This document shows positions 44,657 to 55,200 of a stretch of DNA of 64,000 bases, piece by piece. Below the pieces are notes generated by a model that was not told the origin of the DNA, ran no database searches, and saw only the letters and a program-made list of their open reading frames with translations. The stretch is from Oscillospiraceae bacterium (GTDB taxonomy: Bacteria > Bacillota > Clostridia > Oscillospirales > Oscillospiraceae): positions 214,411 through 278,410 of the forward strand of contig CAJTEA010000002.1 of assembly GCA_910575265.1 (NCBI GenBank), in the 5' to 3' direction. How positions within the stretch are numbered: the stretch's first letter is position 1; the number at the start of each line of letters is the position of its first letter. The position numbers were made by a program, and so were the translations under genes.

Positions 44657-46048
44657 ATGGAAAAATTCCTGGAGGTCGTTGAGCTGGTCAACGGCAAAAT
44701 CAACGACTTCGTGTGGGGCCCCATCATGCTGGTGCTGCTGGTGGGCACCGGCATCTTCCTGACCTTCCGCACCGGCTGGATTCAGGTGCGCTGGTTCGGC
44801 TACATTATGAAGAATACCGTGGGCTCCCTGTTCAGCCGGAAGGGGAGCAAGGACCACGGCAGCAACCTGTCCCCCTTCCAGGCGGTGACCACCGCCCTGG
44901 CCGGCACTGTGGGCACCGGCAACATCGCCGGCGTCACTGGCGCTATCTTCGCCGGCGGCCCCGGCGCAGTGTTCTGGATGTGGCTGTCCGCCTTCTTCGG
45001 CATGTGTACCAAGTACTCCGAGATCGCCCTGGCCATGAAGTTCCGGGATACCGACGCCAGCGGTATCCACAAGGGCGGCCCCATGTACTATATTGAAAAC
45101 GGCCTGGGCAAGAACTGGAAGTGGCTGGCTGTGATCTTCGCCATCCTGGGCGGTCTGGCCTCCTTCGGCATCGGCAACATCGCCCAGTCCAGCGAGATCG
45201 CCGGCTCCCTGAACGGTCTGTTCGGCCTGGAGCCCCTGGTGGGCGGCATTATCCTCACCGTAGTGGTGGGCGTTGTGGTCATCGGCGGCGTGAAGCGCAT
45301 CGGCCAGGTGACCTCCCTGCTGGTCCCCTTTATGGCTGTCTTTTATATCATCGCCGGCATCGCGGTCATCGTCCTGCGCGTCGCCGACCTTCCCGCCGCG
45401 TTCAAGGCTATCTTTACCGAGGCCTTCAGCTTTAAGGCGGTGGAGGGCGCGATCTTCGGCATCGCGATTATGAAAGCCATGCAGAACGGTTTTGCCCGGG
45501 GTGTGTTCTCCAATGAGGCCGGCCTGGGCTCCGCCCCCATCGCCCACGCCGCCTCCTCCACCGAGGAGCCAGCCGAACAGGCCATCTGGGGCGTGTTTGA
45601 GGTCTTTATCGACACCATCGTCATCTGCACCATCACCTCTCTGGCCGTGATCCTCTCCGGCGTTCTGGACGCCGGCAGTGTGGACGCCTTCGGCACCAAG
45701 GGCGCCGCCGCCGTGGCCGCCTTCAACGAGATTCTCCCCGGCACCCTGGGCGGCACCGTCATTCAGATCAGCCTGATTTTCTTCGCCCTGTCTACCATTC
45801 TCAGCTGGAGCTACTACGGTGAGCGCTGCTGGGGTTATATCTCCAACGACAACAAGGTCTTTGTTACGGTTTACAAGGTAATCTTTGTCCTGTTCTGCAT
45901 CGTGGGCGCCACCGGCTCCGGCCAGCTCATGTGGGACATCTCCGACACCTTGAACGGCGCCATGGCCATCCCCAACCTGGTCGCCCTTCTGGCCCTGTCC
46001 GGTATGGTCGCCAAAATCACCAAGGACTACTTTGGAAATAAGAAATAA
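44657..46048 (+). CDS. Sodium:alanine/glycine symporter (AGCS family)
   Basis: 463 residues, about eleven hydrophobic segments. GTGNIAGVTGAIFAGGPGA and SNEAGLGSAPIAHAA are AGCS signatures. Imports small neutral amino acids with sodium. ATG 44657 chosen because GGAGAG stands at correct spacing and all upstream in-frame starts lie within the riboswitch. The glycine riboswitch upstream indicates glycine as cargo or as control signal. Confidence 0.95.
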   Translation: MEKFLEVVELVNGKINDFVWGPIMLVLLVGTGIFLTFRTGWIQVRWFGYIMKNTVGSLFSRKGSKDHGSNLSPFQAVTTALAGTVGTGNIAGVTGAIFAGGPGAVFWMWLSAFFGMCTKYSEIALAMKFRDTDASGIHKGGPMYYIENGLGKNWKWLAVIFAILGGLASFGIGNIAQSSEIAGSLNGLFGLEPLVGGIILTVVVGVVVIGGVKRIGQVTSLLVPFMAVFYIIAGIAVIVLRVADLPAAFKAIFTEAFSFKAVEGAIFGIAIMKAMQNGFARGVFSNEAGLGSAPIAHAASSTEEPAEQAIWGVFEVFIDTIVICTITSLAVILSGVLDAGSVDAFGTKGAAAVAAFNEILPGTLGGTVIQISLIFFALSTILSWSYYGERCWGYISNDNKVFVTVYKVIFVLFCIVGATGSGQLMWDISDTLNGAMAIPNLVALLALSGMVAKITKDYFGNKK

Positions 46049-46062
46049 ACCGCATTTTAAGG

Positions 46063-46091
46063 AGCGGCCGTCTGCTGACGGCCGCTTTTTG
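46063..46091 (+). terminator. Rho-independent terminator
   Basis: Perfect stem AGCGGCCGTC TGCT GACGGCCGCT then TTTTT. Confidence 0.93.
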
Positions 46092-46149
46092 TCTTTACCT
46101 CCCCCTTAAAATGTGGTATGATTACCTGATTTCAAAGGGGGAATGCTCC

Positions 46150-47511
46150 ATGGCTGACATCCGGAAAAATACTGTTCACACCTTGGATATCACCGGCTAC
46201 ACCGCCGAAGGAATGGGGGTGGCCCGCCTGGAGGGGCGGGTGGTCTTTGTGCCGTACACCATTCAAGGGGAGCGGTGGAAGGTCCGTTTAGAGAAGGTGA
46301 ACAAAAACGTGGCTTGGGGCCGGGGTGTGGAGCTGCTTGTCCCCTCCCCGGAGCGGATTGAAGCGGATTGTCCCCTGTACGGCAGGTGCGGCGGCTGTCA
46401 GTTCCGCCACATGACCTACGGGGAGGAGCTGCGGGCCAAGGGCCGGCGCGTTGCCGACGCGCTGGAACGGGTGGGCCATATCAAACTGGACCTGCCCCCT
46501 GTCCTGGGGGCGGAGAACCCTCTGCGCTACCGGAACAAGGTGCAGTTCCCAGTATCCCGCGGGACGCGGGGCCTGTCCATCGGCTACTACCGCTCCCGGA
46601 GCCACGATGTGCTGGACGCTCCGGACTGCCCTCTCCAGCCCAAATCCGTCACCCGGCTGCGTGGGGCCTTCAAGGACTGGATGGAGAATTATTCCATTTC
46701 CGCATATAATGAAACGACGGGCCAGGGACTGGTCCGGCACCTGTACGTCCGTTCCAGCAGCCGAGGGGAGGCGCTGGTATGCGTGGTCGCCAACGGAGAC
46801 AGTCTGCCCCATTGGGAAGCGATGGTGGAAGCCCTGCGGCGGGCGGAACCCGGGTTGACAGGGGTGGTCCTCAACACCAATACCCGGGATACCAACGTGA
46901 TTTTGGGGGATCAGTTCCGCGCCCTGTGGGGCCGGGACTGGCTGGAGGAGGAATTATGCGGGCTTGATTTCCGCCTGTCTGTCCCCTCCTTCTTCCAGAT
47001 CAACCGCGCCCAGACCGAGCGGCTGTATGAGACAGCTCTGGAGTTTGCCCAGCTCACCGGGACAGAGACGGTGCTGGACCTGTACTGCGGCATCGGCGCC
47101 ATCTCCCTGGCTTTGGCAAAGCGGGCCGGGCGGGTGATCGGAGCGGAGATTGTTCCCCAGGCCATCGAGGACGCGAACGGGAACGCGAAGCGCGGCGGGA
47201 TTGCCAACGCGGAATTTTTCCGCGGCGACGCGGGCGCCGTCGCCCGGCGCCTGGCGGCCGAAGGCGTCCGTCCCCAGGTTATCACGGTGGACCCGCCCCG
47301 GAAGGGCCTGGCCCCCGAGGTCCCCGCCATACTGGCGGGGATGGCTCCGGACCGGATCGTCTATGTCTCCTGTGATCCGGCCACCCTGGCTCGGGACGCG
47401 GGCCGTTTTGCTGAACTGGGCTACCACGCCGCGAGGGCTCAGGGGGTCGATCTGTTTCCAAGAACCGCCCATGTGGAGACGGTCTGCCTCCTGACTCGCT
47501 TGACTTCCTGA
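46150..47511 (+). CDS. RNA 5-methyluridine methyltransferase (TrmA/RlmD family)
   Basis: 453 residues. An N-terminal TRAM-like segment (DITGYTAEGMGVAR), CPLYGRCGGCQ with Fe-S cysteines, VLDLYCGIGAISLALA for SAM binding, ITVDPPRKGL, and YVSCDPATLARD with the catalytic cysteine. Methylates uridine C5 in 23S rRNA or tRNA; Firmicute members are often of RlmCD type. Start at 46150 supported by AAAGGGGGA; an in-frame ATG 39 bases upstream has no such site. Confidence 0.93.
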   Translation: MADIRKNTVHTLDITGYTAEGMGVARLEGRVVFVPYTIQGERWKVRLEKVNKNVAWGRGVELLVPSPERIEADCPLYGRCGGCQFRHMTYGEELRAKGRRVADALERVGHIKLDLPPVLGAENPLRYRNKVQFPVSRGTRGLSIGYYRSRSHDVLDAPDCPLQPKSVTRLRGAFKDWMENYSISAYNETTGQGLVRHLYVRSSSRGEALVCVVANGDSLPHWEAMVEALRRAEPGLTGVVLNTNTRDTNVILGDQFRALWGRDWLEEELCGLDFRLSVPSFFQINRAQTERLYETALEFAQLTGTETVLDLYCGIGAISLALAKRAGRVIGAEIVPQAIEDANGNAKRGGIANAEFFRGDAGAVARRLAAEGVRPQVITVDPPRKGLAPEVPAILAGMAPDRIVYVSCDPATLARDAGRFAELGYHAARAQGVDLFPRTAHVETVCLLTRLTS

Positions 47512-47635
47512 GCCCTGATATGATACAATACCGTCCATGAAAGTTGATCCTGCTTCTCTGATAAAGCGCCTTGATTTCCGGCCAAGGGAAGCGGGGCGCA
47601 AACGATTATGACAATCAGACGGGAGGCGATGACCC

Positions 47636-49423
47636 ATGTCCAAAAAACTGATTTCATGTCTGCTGATTCTGTCTGCCGCCGCGGCGCTGCTGCTGCCCTC
47701 CTGCTCGCCGTCTGAGAATCCCTCTGACAGTCAGCCCGGCCGCGGCGCCCTGACTTGGACCACCTGGAGGGAATACAGCGATTTTCTGGAGCTGGCGGTC
47801 CGGACATACCCGGATATTGAATTGGAGTTCACCGGCTACACAGGGGCAAACCGCACCGCCTACGGCTGGGCCCAGATGCGGGCCGGCGACCTCCCGGACG
47901 TCTTTATCACGTCCCATATACTGGATGAGGAACTGGCGAAAGAGAGCCTGGTCGATCTGTCCGCCTATGATTTTGTCAACGACTTCTCCACCGCCCTTCT
48001 GGATCAGGTGTCCATTGACGGGGGGATCTATCTCCTGCCTGTCAGCAACGCCATGTACGGCATATACTACAACAAGACCCTGATGGAGGAGCAGGGCTGG
48101 GAGGTCCCCGCCACCTTTGCCGAGCTGGAGTCGCTGTGCGAAGCGATCCAGGCGGAGGGAATGCTCCCGGGCATCGCGGACGCCCGGCTCACCGGGGGCC
48201 CCTTTTCCGCCGTCTTTAACCTGGCCAAGACCAGCTGGCTCACCACCCCGGAGGGGGTGAACTGGGAACGGGATTTTCTGTCCGGGACGGCCACGGCGGC
48301 CGGGATGTGGGAAGACACCATGGACTATGTTCAGCGGTATATCGACATCGGGATGTTCCACACCGATCCGGAGGACCGGCGGGTTTCCACCCTGATTGAG
48401 GAATACCTGGGCGGACGGAAGGCGATGTTCTGCGCGGCCTCTTACACGGTCTCTGACACAGTGATTCCCGGGAGCTCCGATGAACTGGGCATGATGCCCT
48501 ATATCAGCGAGGACGGAAGCAAAAACATCTATATGTACAGCCCCTCCAGCTATATCGGCATCAGCAGCCGGCTGGCACAGCCGGGCAATGAGAAAAAGCT
48601 GGAGGAGGCCATCCAGCTGCTGTCTCTGCTCTATTCCCCGGAGGGACAGGCGACGTTTATCTCCGAGGACACCCCCTGCGTCCTGAGTGTGCTGGACCGG
48701 GTCTCTCTTCCAGAGGACGCGCTGATTTACGACGCCCACAGGGCCATGAGCGAGGGCCGCGCCTTCCCTATGACCTACACCCACTGGGATAATATTCTGA
48801 CCGACATAGGCCAGGCCTTTAAGGATTGGTTTCAGGGAGCGGAGGGCATGGATGGCCCCAGCTGCATCGCGCGAATGGACGAACTGCAGAGCGGCTATCT
48901 GAATAACCAGGAGAAGGTATATTTCTGCGAGAGCACCGCCGACTTCACCATGGAGGAGACCGCCCGCCTGGTGGGCAAGGCTCTGGGCAGCGCCGCGGGG
49001 GCGGACGCGGCCATGATCCCCTACCTTTCCGGGCCGGCGAAAAACTTCAGGCTGGAGGCGGGCGTGACCGGAAAGCTCTATCAGGGCAAAATCAACACGA
49101 ATCTCTGCACCACCATCTCCCCAAGCCTGGATGGGGCGTACGCCGTTCTGACCATGACCGGGGCCCAGGCCAGAGAGCTGGCCGCCGCCGGCTTTGACGC
49201 GGCGGGGGACGGAGCTCCCTATCCCTATGTTCTGGTGACCAGAGGCGGCGGCGAGCTGGAGGACGGCGAAACCTATCAGGTCGCCTTTTTGAGGGAGGGC
49301 TACAGCGGCGAGATCGGGCAGGCCTATCACGCCCGGGTAGAGGAGGGCTCTGTACAGACCTTCCTGCGGGACTGGCTGACAGAACAAAAGACCGTCTCCC
49401 CCGACGGAAACCCGTGGGAGTAA
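47636..49423 (+). CDS. Solute-binding lipoprotein with extra C-terminal domain
   Basis: 595 residues. Signal with lipobox LLPSC, then a family-1 extracellular solute-binding domain (about 40-420: LTWTTWREYSDFLELAV, YLLPVSNAMYGIYYNKTL). The last 150 residues resemble the C-terminal domain of 5'-nucleotidases: ETARLVGKALG, GKINTNLCTTISPSLDGAY, LTMTGAQARELAAAGFD, LEDGETYQVAF. No permease or ATPase gene is near; the next gene, 76 bases on, is a histidine kinase, so this protein probably presents a ligand to the sensor rather than to a transporter. The 5'-nucleotidase resemblance is by motif only. Confidence 0.82.
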   Translation: MSKKLISCLLILSAAAALLLPSCSPSENPSDSQPGRGALTWTTWREYSDFLELAVRTYPDIELEFTGYTGANRTAYGWAQMRAGDLPDVFITSHILDEELAKESLVDLSAYDFVNDFSTALLDQVSIDGGIYLLPVSNAMYGIYYNKTLMEEQGWEVPATFAELESLCEAIQAEGMLPGIADARLTGGPFSAVFNLAKTSWLTTPEGVNWERDFLSGTATAAGMWEDTMDYVQRYIDIGMFHTDPEDRRVSTLIEEYLGGRKAMFCAASYTVSDTVIPGSSDELGMMPYISEDGSKNIYMYSPSSYIGISSRLAQPGNEKKLEEAIQLLSLLYSPEGQATFISEDTPCVLSVLDRVSLPEDALIYDAHRAMSEGRAFPMTYTHWDNILTDIGQAFKDWFQGAEGMDGPSCIARMDELQSGYLNNQEKVYFCESTADFTMEETARLVGKALGSAAGADAAMIPYLSGPAKNFRLEAGVTGKLYQGKINTNLCTTISPSLDGAYAVLTMTGAQARELAAAGFDAAGDGAPYPYVLVTRGGGELEDGETYQVAFLREGYSGEIGQAYHARVEEGSVQTFLRDWLTEQKTVSPDGNPWE

Positions 49424-49424
49424 G

Positions 49425-49444
49425 CGCGGGCGGCCGCGCCCGCG
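49425..49444 (+). promoter_or_regulatory. Short GC hairpin between lipoprotein and kinase genes
   Basis: CGCGGGCG GCCG CGCCCGCG, no T-run; a 3'-end stabilising stem is likelier than a terminator. Confidence 0.45.
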
Positions 49445-49499
49445 GATTCTGTCACACTGTGCCGAGCTGCCGCGAAGGAGAGAAGGGGGAGGGCCGCGT

Positions 49500-52166
49500 A
49501 TGAGATTCAGGAATCAAAAGTGGAGCATCATTCTGCCGGGAGTTCTTGTTCTGTGTCTGATCGCGTTCCTGTTGACGGGTGTCTCTCTGTTCACGCGGTA
49601 TCTGGGGCGGCGGATCTTTCAGGAACGCACCACTCAGCTGGTGGAGCTTACCGCTCAGGTGCGGGTTAACCTGGACACCGCTCTGGACACCCATTGGAAT
49701 TACCTTAACATCACGGTCAACGCGCTGGAGGAGCGGGACTTCGCCTCCGCCGAAGAGCTGACAGGGTATATCGGCCATCTGGAGCGCCTGATGGAAACCG
49801 ACCGCTACAGCTCCATGCTCATGCTTCTGGACACGGAAGGCCGCTGCTATGACGCTTCCGGCAGGCAGGGCGTCTGGTCGGACATCGACCAGCTCTCCGG
49901 CGATGAGGGCCGCCACACCTTTCTTTCAGACAGCTACATCTACGATGGCAGCTATTGGGCCTTTGTCCACAAATTGGACCAGCCTGTCCGGACGGCGGAC
50001 GGCGTGACCTTTACCCACGCGGTACTGCTCAAGGATGTCTATACCCTCACGGAATACTACAACAGCACGGCTTATGGCAACCGCAGCGAGACCTATATTC
50101 TGAAGGGCGACGGCACCCGGATGCATGATGATGTGACCCACGGGAACACCATCCAGGCCTACAACGTCCTTAAAGCGCTGGAGACGATGGAGGGGCAGCG
50201 CTGCCCCGATATCCGGGCCGCCCTGTCGGAGACGGACACGCTCAGCTCCAACTTCATCTACAACGGCGTAGAATATTACTACTGCGTCACTTCCCTGGCG
50301 GAGTATGACACACTGCTTCTGTTTCTGATCCCGGCGGAATTCGTGGCCGCCGGGACGGTGGAGATGGTGAATACGGTGGTTCAGACGCTTCTGGTTCTGG
50401 CGGTGATTCTTCTGGTCATGCTGGCGCTGGCTGTCGCCGCCGTTGCCGCTCAGCAGGCCAGCACACAGCTGTTCCGGCAGGAACAGGCCAATCTGCGGCA
50501 GCAGGAGGAGCTGAACCGGCAGCTGGAGGAATCCAACACCATGCTGGCCCATTCCAAAGAGACCGCGGAACAGGCCTTCCAGATCGCGGAGGAAGCCAAC
50601 CGGGCCAAAAGCTCCTTCCTGTCCAACATGAGCCACGATATCCGCACCCCCATGAACGCTATCGTGGGCTTTGCCGCCCTGCTGGGCCGGGACGCGGAGC
50701 GGCCGGACAAGGTGCGGGAATACACCCAGAAGATCACCGCCTCCAGCCAGCATCTGCTTGGCCTGATCAACGACATTTTGGATATCAGCAAGATCGAGGC
50801 GGGCAAAACGGTGCTGAACCTGTCGGATGAGAGCATTGTGGAGCTGATTGAGAACATCGACTCCATTATCCGGCCCCAGATGAAGGCCAAGGGCCACACC
50901 TTTGAGGTCTACAGCCTGGATTTGAAGCACGAGCATGTGGTGATGGATAAGCTCCGCCTGAATCAGATTTTGCTGAACCTGCTGTCCAACGCGGTAAAAT
51001 ACACCCCGGAGGGCGGCCGCGTCACTCTGACGGTTCAGGAGCTGCCCCAATACACCAGACAGCTGGTCCGTTACCGGTTTGTGGTGGCGGATAACGGCTA
51101 TGGCATGAGTCCAGAGTATGTCAAAAAGATTTTCCACGCCTTTACCCGGGAGGAGGACAGCGTCACCAACAAGATTCAGGGCACCGGTTTGGGTATGGCT
51201 ATCACCAAAAACCTGCTGGACCTGATGGGCGGAAAAATTACGGTGGACAGCGAAAAGGGGAAAGGCTCCACCTTCACCGTAGAGCTGGAGCTGCATATCA
51301 GCGAACAGTCCATCGACCATGACTTCTGGCGGAAGCACGGCATTACCAGATTGCTGGCTGTGGACGATGAAGAGGTGATCTGTCAGAACATCCAGATGGC
51401 CATGGAGAGCACCGGAGTCGCGGTGGAATACGCCCTGGACGGCCGTACCGCCGTGGAACTGGTAAAACGGTCTGACCAGGAGGGACGGCTGTATGATATC
51501 GTCCTTCTGGACTGGAATATGCCAGACATCAACGGCATAGAAACCGCCAGACGCATCCGCCGGGAGGTACCCGGGAATATTCCAATCCTGATTTTAACCA
51601 GCTATGACTGGCCAGAGATTGAGGAGGAAGCCACCGCCGTCAAGGTGGACGCCTTTATTCCAAAGCCCTTTTTTCTCACCAGCTTCCGCAAAAAGGTGGA
51701 CAGTCTGCTCAGCCATCATACTCCGGAATCGGGGGAGGAGTCCCGTGAACAGAGCATCCTGAACGGGATGAGCATCCTGGTGGCGGAGGATAACGAAATC
51801 AACGCGGAAATTCTCTGTGAGCTGCTGAATATGACCGGAGCCTCCTGCCAGATCTGCGAAAACGGGCAGCTGGCGGTAGAAGCCTTCGCAAAATCCACAC
51901 CAGGACAGTATCAGCTGATTCTGATGGATGTGCAGATGCCGGTGATGACCGGCTACGAGGCCACAAGGGCAATCCGCGGCCTGGAACACCCGCTGGCCGG
52001 GACAATCCCCATCATTGCCATGACCGCTAACGCCTTCGCTGAAGACATCCGGGACGCTCTGGAAGCCGGGATGAACGCCCATGTGGCCAAGCCCATTGAT
52101 ATGAGTGTCCTGGAGCAGACCGTCCGGTCGGTGCTGGAAGCGAACCAGGAAGCGGCGGAACCTTAA
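49500..52166 (+). CDS. Hybrid sensor histidine kinase with two receiver domains
   Basis: 888 residues. TM helix about 10-32, extracytoplasmic Cache-like sensor to 290, second TM about 294-318, coiled coil to 370, then H379 in NMSHDIRTPMNAI, a GHKL ATPase (GTGLGMAITKNLLDLMGG), receiver 1 with LLDWNMPD and receiver 2 with LMDVQMPV. No DNA-binding output is fused or adjacent, so the phosphoryl group presumably goes to a partner elsewhere. Directly downstream of the solute-binding lipoprotein, which probably supplies the ligand. AAGGGGGAGGG ribosome-binding site. Confidence 0.94.
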   Translation: MRFRNQKWSIILPGVLVLCLIAFLLTGVSLFTRYLGRRIFQERTTQLVELTAQVRVNLDTALDTHWNYLNITVNALEERDFASAEELTGYIGHLERLMETDRYSSMLMLLDTEGRCYDASGRQGVWSDIDQLSGDEGRHTFLSDSYIYDGSYWAFVHKLDQPVRTADGVTFTHAVLLKDVYTLTEYYNSTAYGNRSETYILKGDGTRMHDDVTHGNTIQAYNVLKALETMEGQRCPDIRAALSETDTLSSNFIYNGVEYYYCVTSLAEYDTLLLFLIPAEFVAAGTVEMVNTVVQTLLVLAVILLVMLALAVAAVAAQQASTQLFRQEQANLRQQEELNRQLEESNTMLAHSKETAEQAFQIAEEANRAKSSFLSNMSHDIRTPMNAIVGFAALLGRDAERPDKVREYTQKITASSQHLLGLINDILDISKIEAGKTVLNLSDESIVELIENIDSIIRPQMKAKGHTFEVYSLDLKHEHVVMDKLRLNQILLNLLSNAVKYTPEGGRVTLTVQELPQYTRQLVRYRFVVADNGYGMSPEYVKKIFHAFTREEDSVTNKIQGTGLGMAITKNLLDLMGGKITVDSEKGKGSTFTVELELHISEQSIDHDFWRKHGITRLLAVDDEEVICQNIQMAMESTGVAVEYALDGRTAVELVKRSDQEGRLYDIVLLDWNMPDINGIETARRIRREVPGNIPILILTSYDWPEIEEEATAVKVDAFIPKPFFLTSFRKKVDSLLSHHTPESGEESREQSILNGMSILVAEDNEINAEILCELLNMTGASCQICENGQLAVEAFAKSTPGQYQLILMDVQMPVMTGYEATRAIRGLEHPLAGTIPIIAMTANAFAEDIRDALEAGMNAHVAKPIDMSVLEQTVRSVLEANQEAAEP

Positions 52167-52170
52167 CGCA

Positions 52171-52206
52171 ATATCCCGGGCGCGGAGCAATCCGCGCCCG
52201 GGATAT
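52171..52206. terminator. Bidirectional terminator hairpin
   Basis: Perfect 16-bp stem ATATCCCGGGCGCGGA with loop GCAA, between the convergent kinase and purL genes. Confidence 0.8.
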
Positions 52207-52210
52207 GAAC

Positions 52211-55200
52211 TTATTTGAAGTATTCCGCCCCGCTCTCAAACAGGGGCTGGTGCTTGTTCCCGGGGATGTTCACGGCCGCGAAGGGACCTCTGCGCTCCAG
52301 ATGCCCCATCTTGCCGAAGACCCGGCCGTCAGGGGAGAAAATGCCCTCAATGGCCTCCATGGAGCCGTTGGGGTTGGACAGAATGTCCATGGTGGGCCTG
52401 CCGTCCATACCCACATACTGGGTTCCCACCTGGCCGTTGGCAATCAGGCCGGAGATGACCTCCGCCGGGGCCACGAAGCGGCCCTCGCCGTGGGAGATGG
52501 GGACGGTGTGCTCGTCCCCCACCTGGCACTTGAGCATCCAGGGGGACTGGACCGAGGCCACCCGGGTGGTGACGTAGCGGCTCTGATGCCGGCCGATGAG
52601 GTTGTAGGTCAGAGTGGGGCAGGTCGCGTCCATATCCCGAATCTCGCCGAAGGGGAGCAGGCCCAGCTTGACCAGGGCCTGGAAGCCGTTGCAGATGCCC
52701 AGCATCAGGCCGTCCCGGTTTTTCAGCAGGTCCATAATAGCGTCGCTGATGGCGGGGTTGCGCAGGAAGGAACAGATGAACTTGGCGGAGCCCTCCGGCT
52801 CGTCGCCGCCGGAGAAGCCGCCAGGGAGAACCACCATCTGGGCGTTCCGAACAGCTTCCTCCAGGGCCTGGGCGGACTGGGCCAGCAAATCGGTGGTCAG
52901 GTTGCGCACCACCACGATCTCCGGGTCGATTCCGGCGCGGATACAGGCCCGGGCGGTGTCGTACTCGCAGTTGGTGCCGGGAAAAACAGGGATGACCGCC
53001 TTGGGGTGGGCCACCCTGTGCTTGCGGACCGCCGGGGAGCGCTTGTCCCAGGAGATGGTCTGAACGCTCTCGGTTGTTCCCGCCCGGGTGGGGTAGACCG
53101 CCTCCAAAACGCCCTCGTTGAGGGCAAGCAGCTCGTCGATGGGGGCGGTGTCGTGTACGATGTTGATAACGGGCTCAGCGGTGGTCGTTCCGATTTGGAC
53201 GGCCCGGGAGCTCTCCGGGACCGCTTCGGTAAGCTCCGCCACAATCGCGCCGGGGTTGGGCAGGTCCCAGGCCAGCTCTTCCTCGCCGGCTGTAAAGCCG
53301 ATCCGGCCGCCAAAGGACATCTTCATCACCGCTTCAGCCTCGCCGTTTTCCGCCGCCCAGGCGGCTCTCACCTTGCCGGCCTGGCATAGGGCATGGAATT
53401 CCTCCCAGGCGGCCTTTTGTCCCTCCGCTGTGGCATCGCCAAGGAAGAGATACACCGGGTGTCCCGCCTCTTTGAACTCAGGAGTGATGATCTCCCCAGC
53501 CTTGATGGGGGCGATGGCAAAGGAAATGAGGGTGGGGGGGACATCCTTATCCAGGAAGGAGCCGGACATGGAGTCCTTGCCGCCGATGGCGGCGGCGGCG
53601 TAGTCCAGCTGAGCGTCCAGCGCGCCCAGAAGGGCGGCGGCGGGCTTGCCCCAGCGGAGAGGCTCATCCCGGAGCTTCTCAAAAAATTCCTGCAAGGTGA
53701 GGTACACGTTTTTATAGTCCGCGCCGGAGGCCACCAGCTTGGCGATGGAGTTGGTAACGGCCTGATAGGCCCCCACATAGGGGTCTACGGACAGGGCGTC
53801 CGGGTCGCAGCCCCAGGCCATGACGCTGGCCTGATCGGTCTCCTGTCCGGGCAGGACGGGCAGCAGCGCCGCCATCGCCTGGGCGGGGGTGGACTGATAT
53901 TTGCCTCCGAACGGCATAAGGACGGAACCCGCGCCGATGGAGCCGTCGAACCGCTCGGTCAGCCCCCGGCGGGAGGCACATTTGAGACTGGAGGCCATCT
54001 CCCGCAGGGTTTTGAATGGCTCCCGCCCAAAGGCGGAGCGGTCCTTTTTGTCTACGGACACCGCCGCGTGCTTCACCGCGCCGTTGGTGTTCAAAAATTC
54101 ACGGCTCAGGTCGGCGATCTTCTGCCCTTTCCAGCGCATCACCATCCGGGGGGATTCGGTGACTACCGCCACCTGATACGCTTCCAGGTTTTCTTTCTCA
54201 GCGGCGGCAATAAAGGCCTCGGCGTCCCCGGAGGCGACTACCACCGCCATGCGCTCCTGACTCTCGGAGATAGCCAGCTCGGTGCCGTCCAGGCCGTCAT
54301 ACTTCTTGCGCACGGCGTCCAGGTCGATCTCCAGCCCGTCGGCCAGCTCGCCGATGGCCACTGACACGCCCCCCGCGCCGAAGTCGTTGCACCGCTTAAT
54401 CAGCCGGGTGACCTCCCCGTCCCGGAACAGCCGCTGGATCTTCCGCTCCTCGGGGGCGTTGCCCTTCTGGACCTCGGAGGCCATGGTGGTCAGTGACTTC
54501 TTATTGTGGCTCTTGGAGGAGCCAGTGGCCCCGCCGATGCCGTCCCGTCCGGTGCGTCCCCCCAGCAGGATGACCACGTCCCCCGGCGCGGGCCGCTCCC
54601 GGCGCACATTCTCCGCCGGGGCGGCGCCTACCACCGCGCCGCACTCCAGCCGCTTGGCGACGTAGCCCTCGTGGTAGACCTCGGCCACATGTCCGGTGGC
54701 AAGGCCGATCTGGTTTCCGTAGGAGGAGTAGCCCGCCGCCGCCGTCTGGCACAGCTTCCGCTGGGGCAGCTTGCCCTCCAGGGTCTGGCCGAAGGGGACA
54801 CGGGGGTCTCCCGCCCCAGTGAAGCGCATAGCCTGGTGGACGTACACCCGCCCGGAGAGGGGGTCTCGGATGCAGCCGCCGATGCAGGTGGCCGCTCCGC
54901 CGAAGGGCTCGATTTCGGTGGGGTGGTTGTGGGTCTCATTCTTGAACATGAGCAGCCAGTCCTGCTCCTCGCCGTCCACCTGGGCGGGGACGTGGATGGA
55001 ACAGGCGTTGATCTCCTCGCTCTCGTCCAGCTCGGGGAGCAGGCCCCGCTTTTTCAGCACCTTGGTACCGATGGTGGCGATGTCCATCAGGGTCTGGGGC
55101 CGCTTTGCCGCCTTCTCCTCGCCGTAGACCTCCACCCGGGCGGCCAGATACCGCTCATAGGCGGCCTTGACCTCCGGATCCTGAATTTCGATCTGATCCA

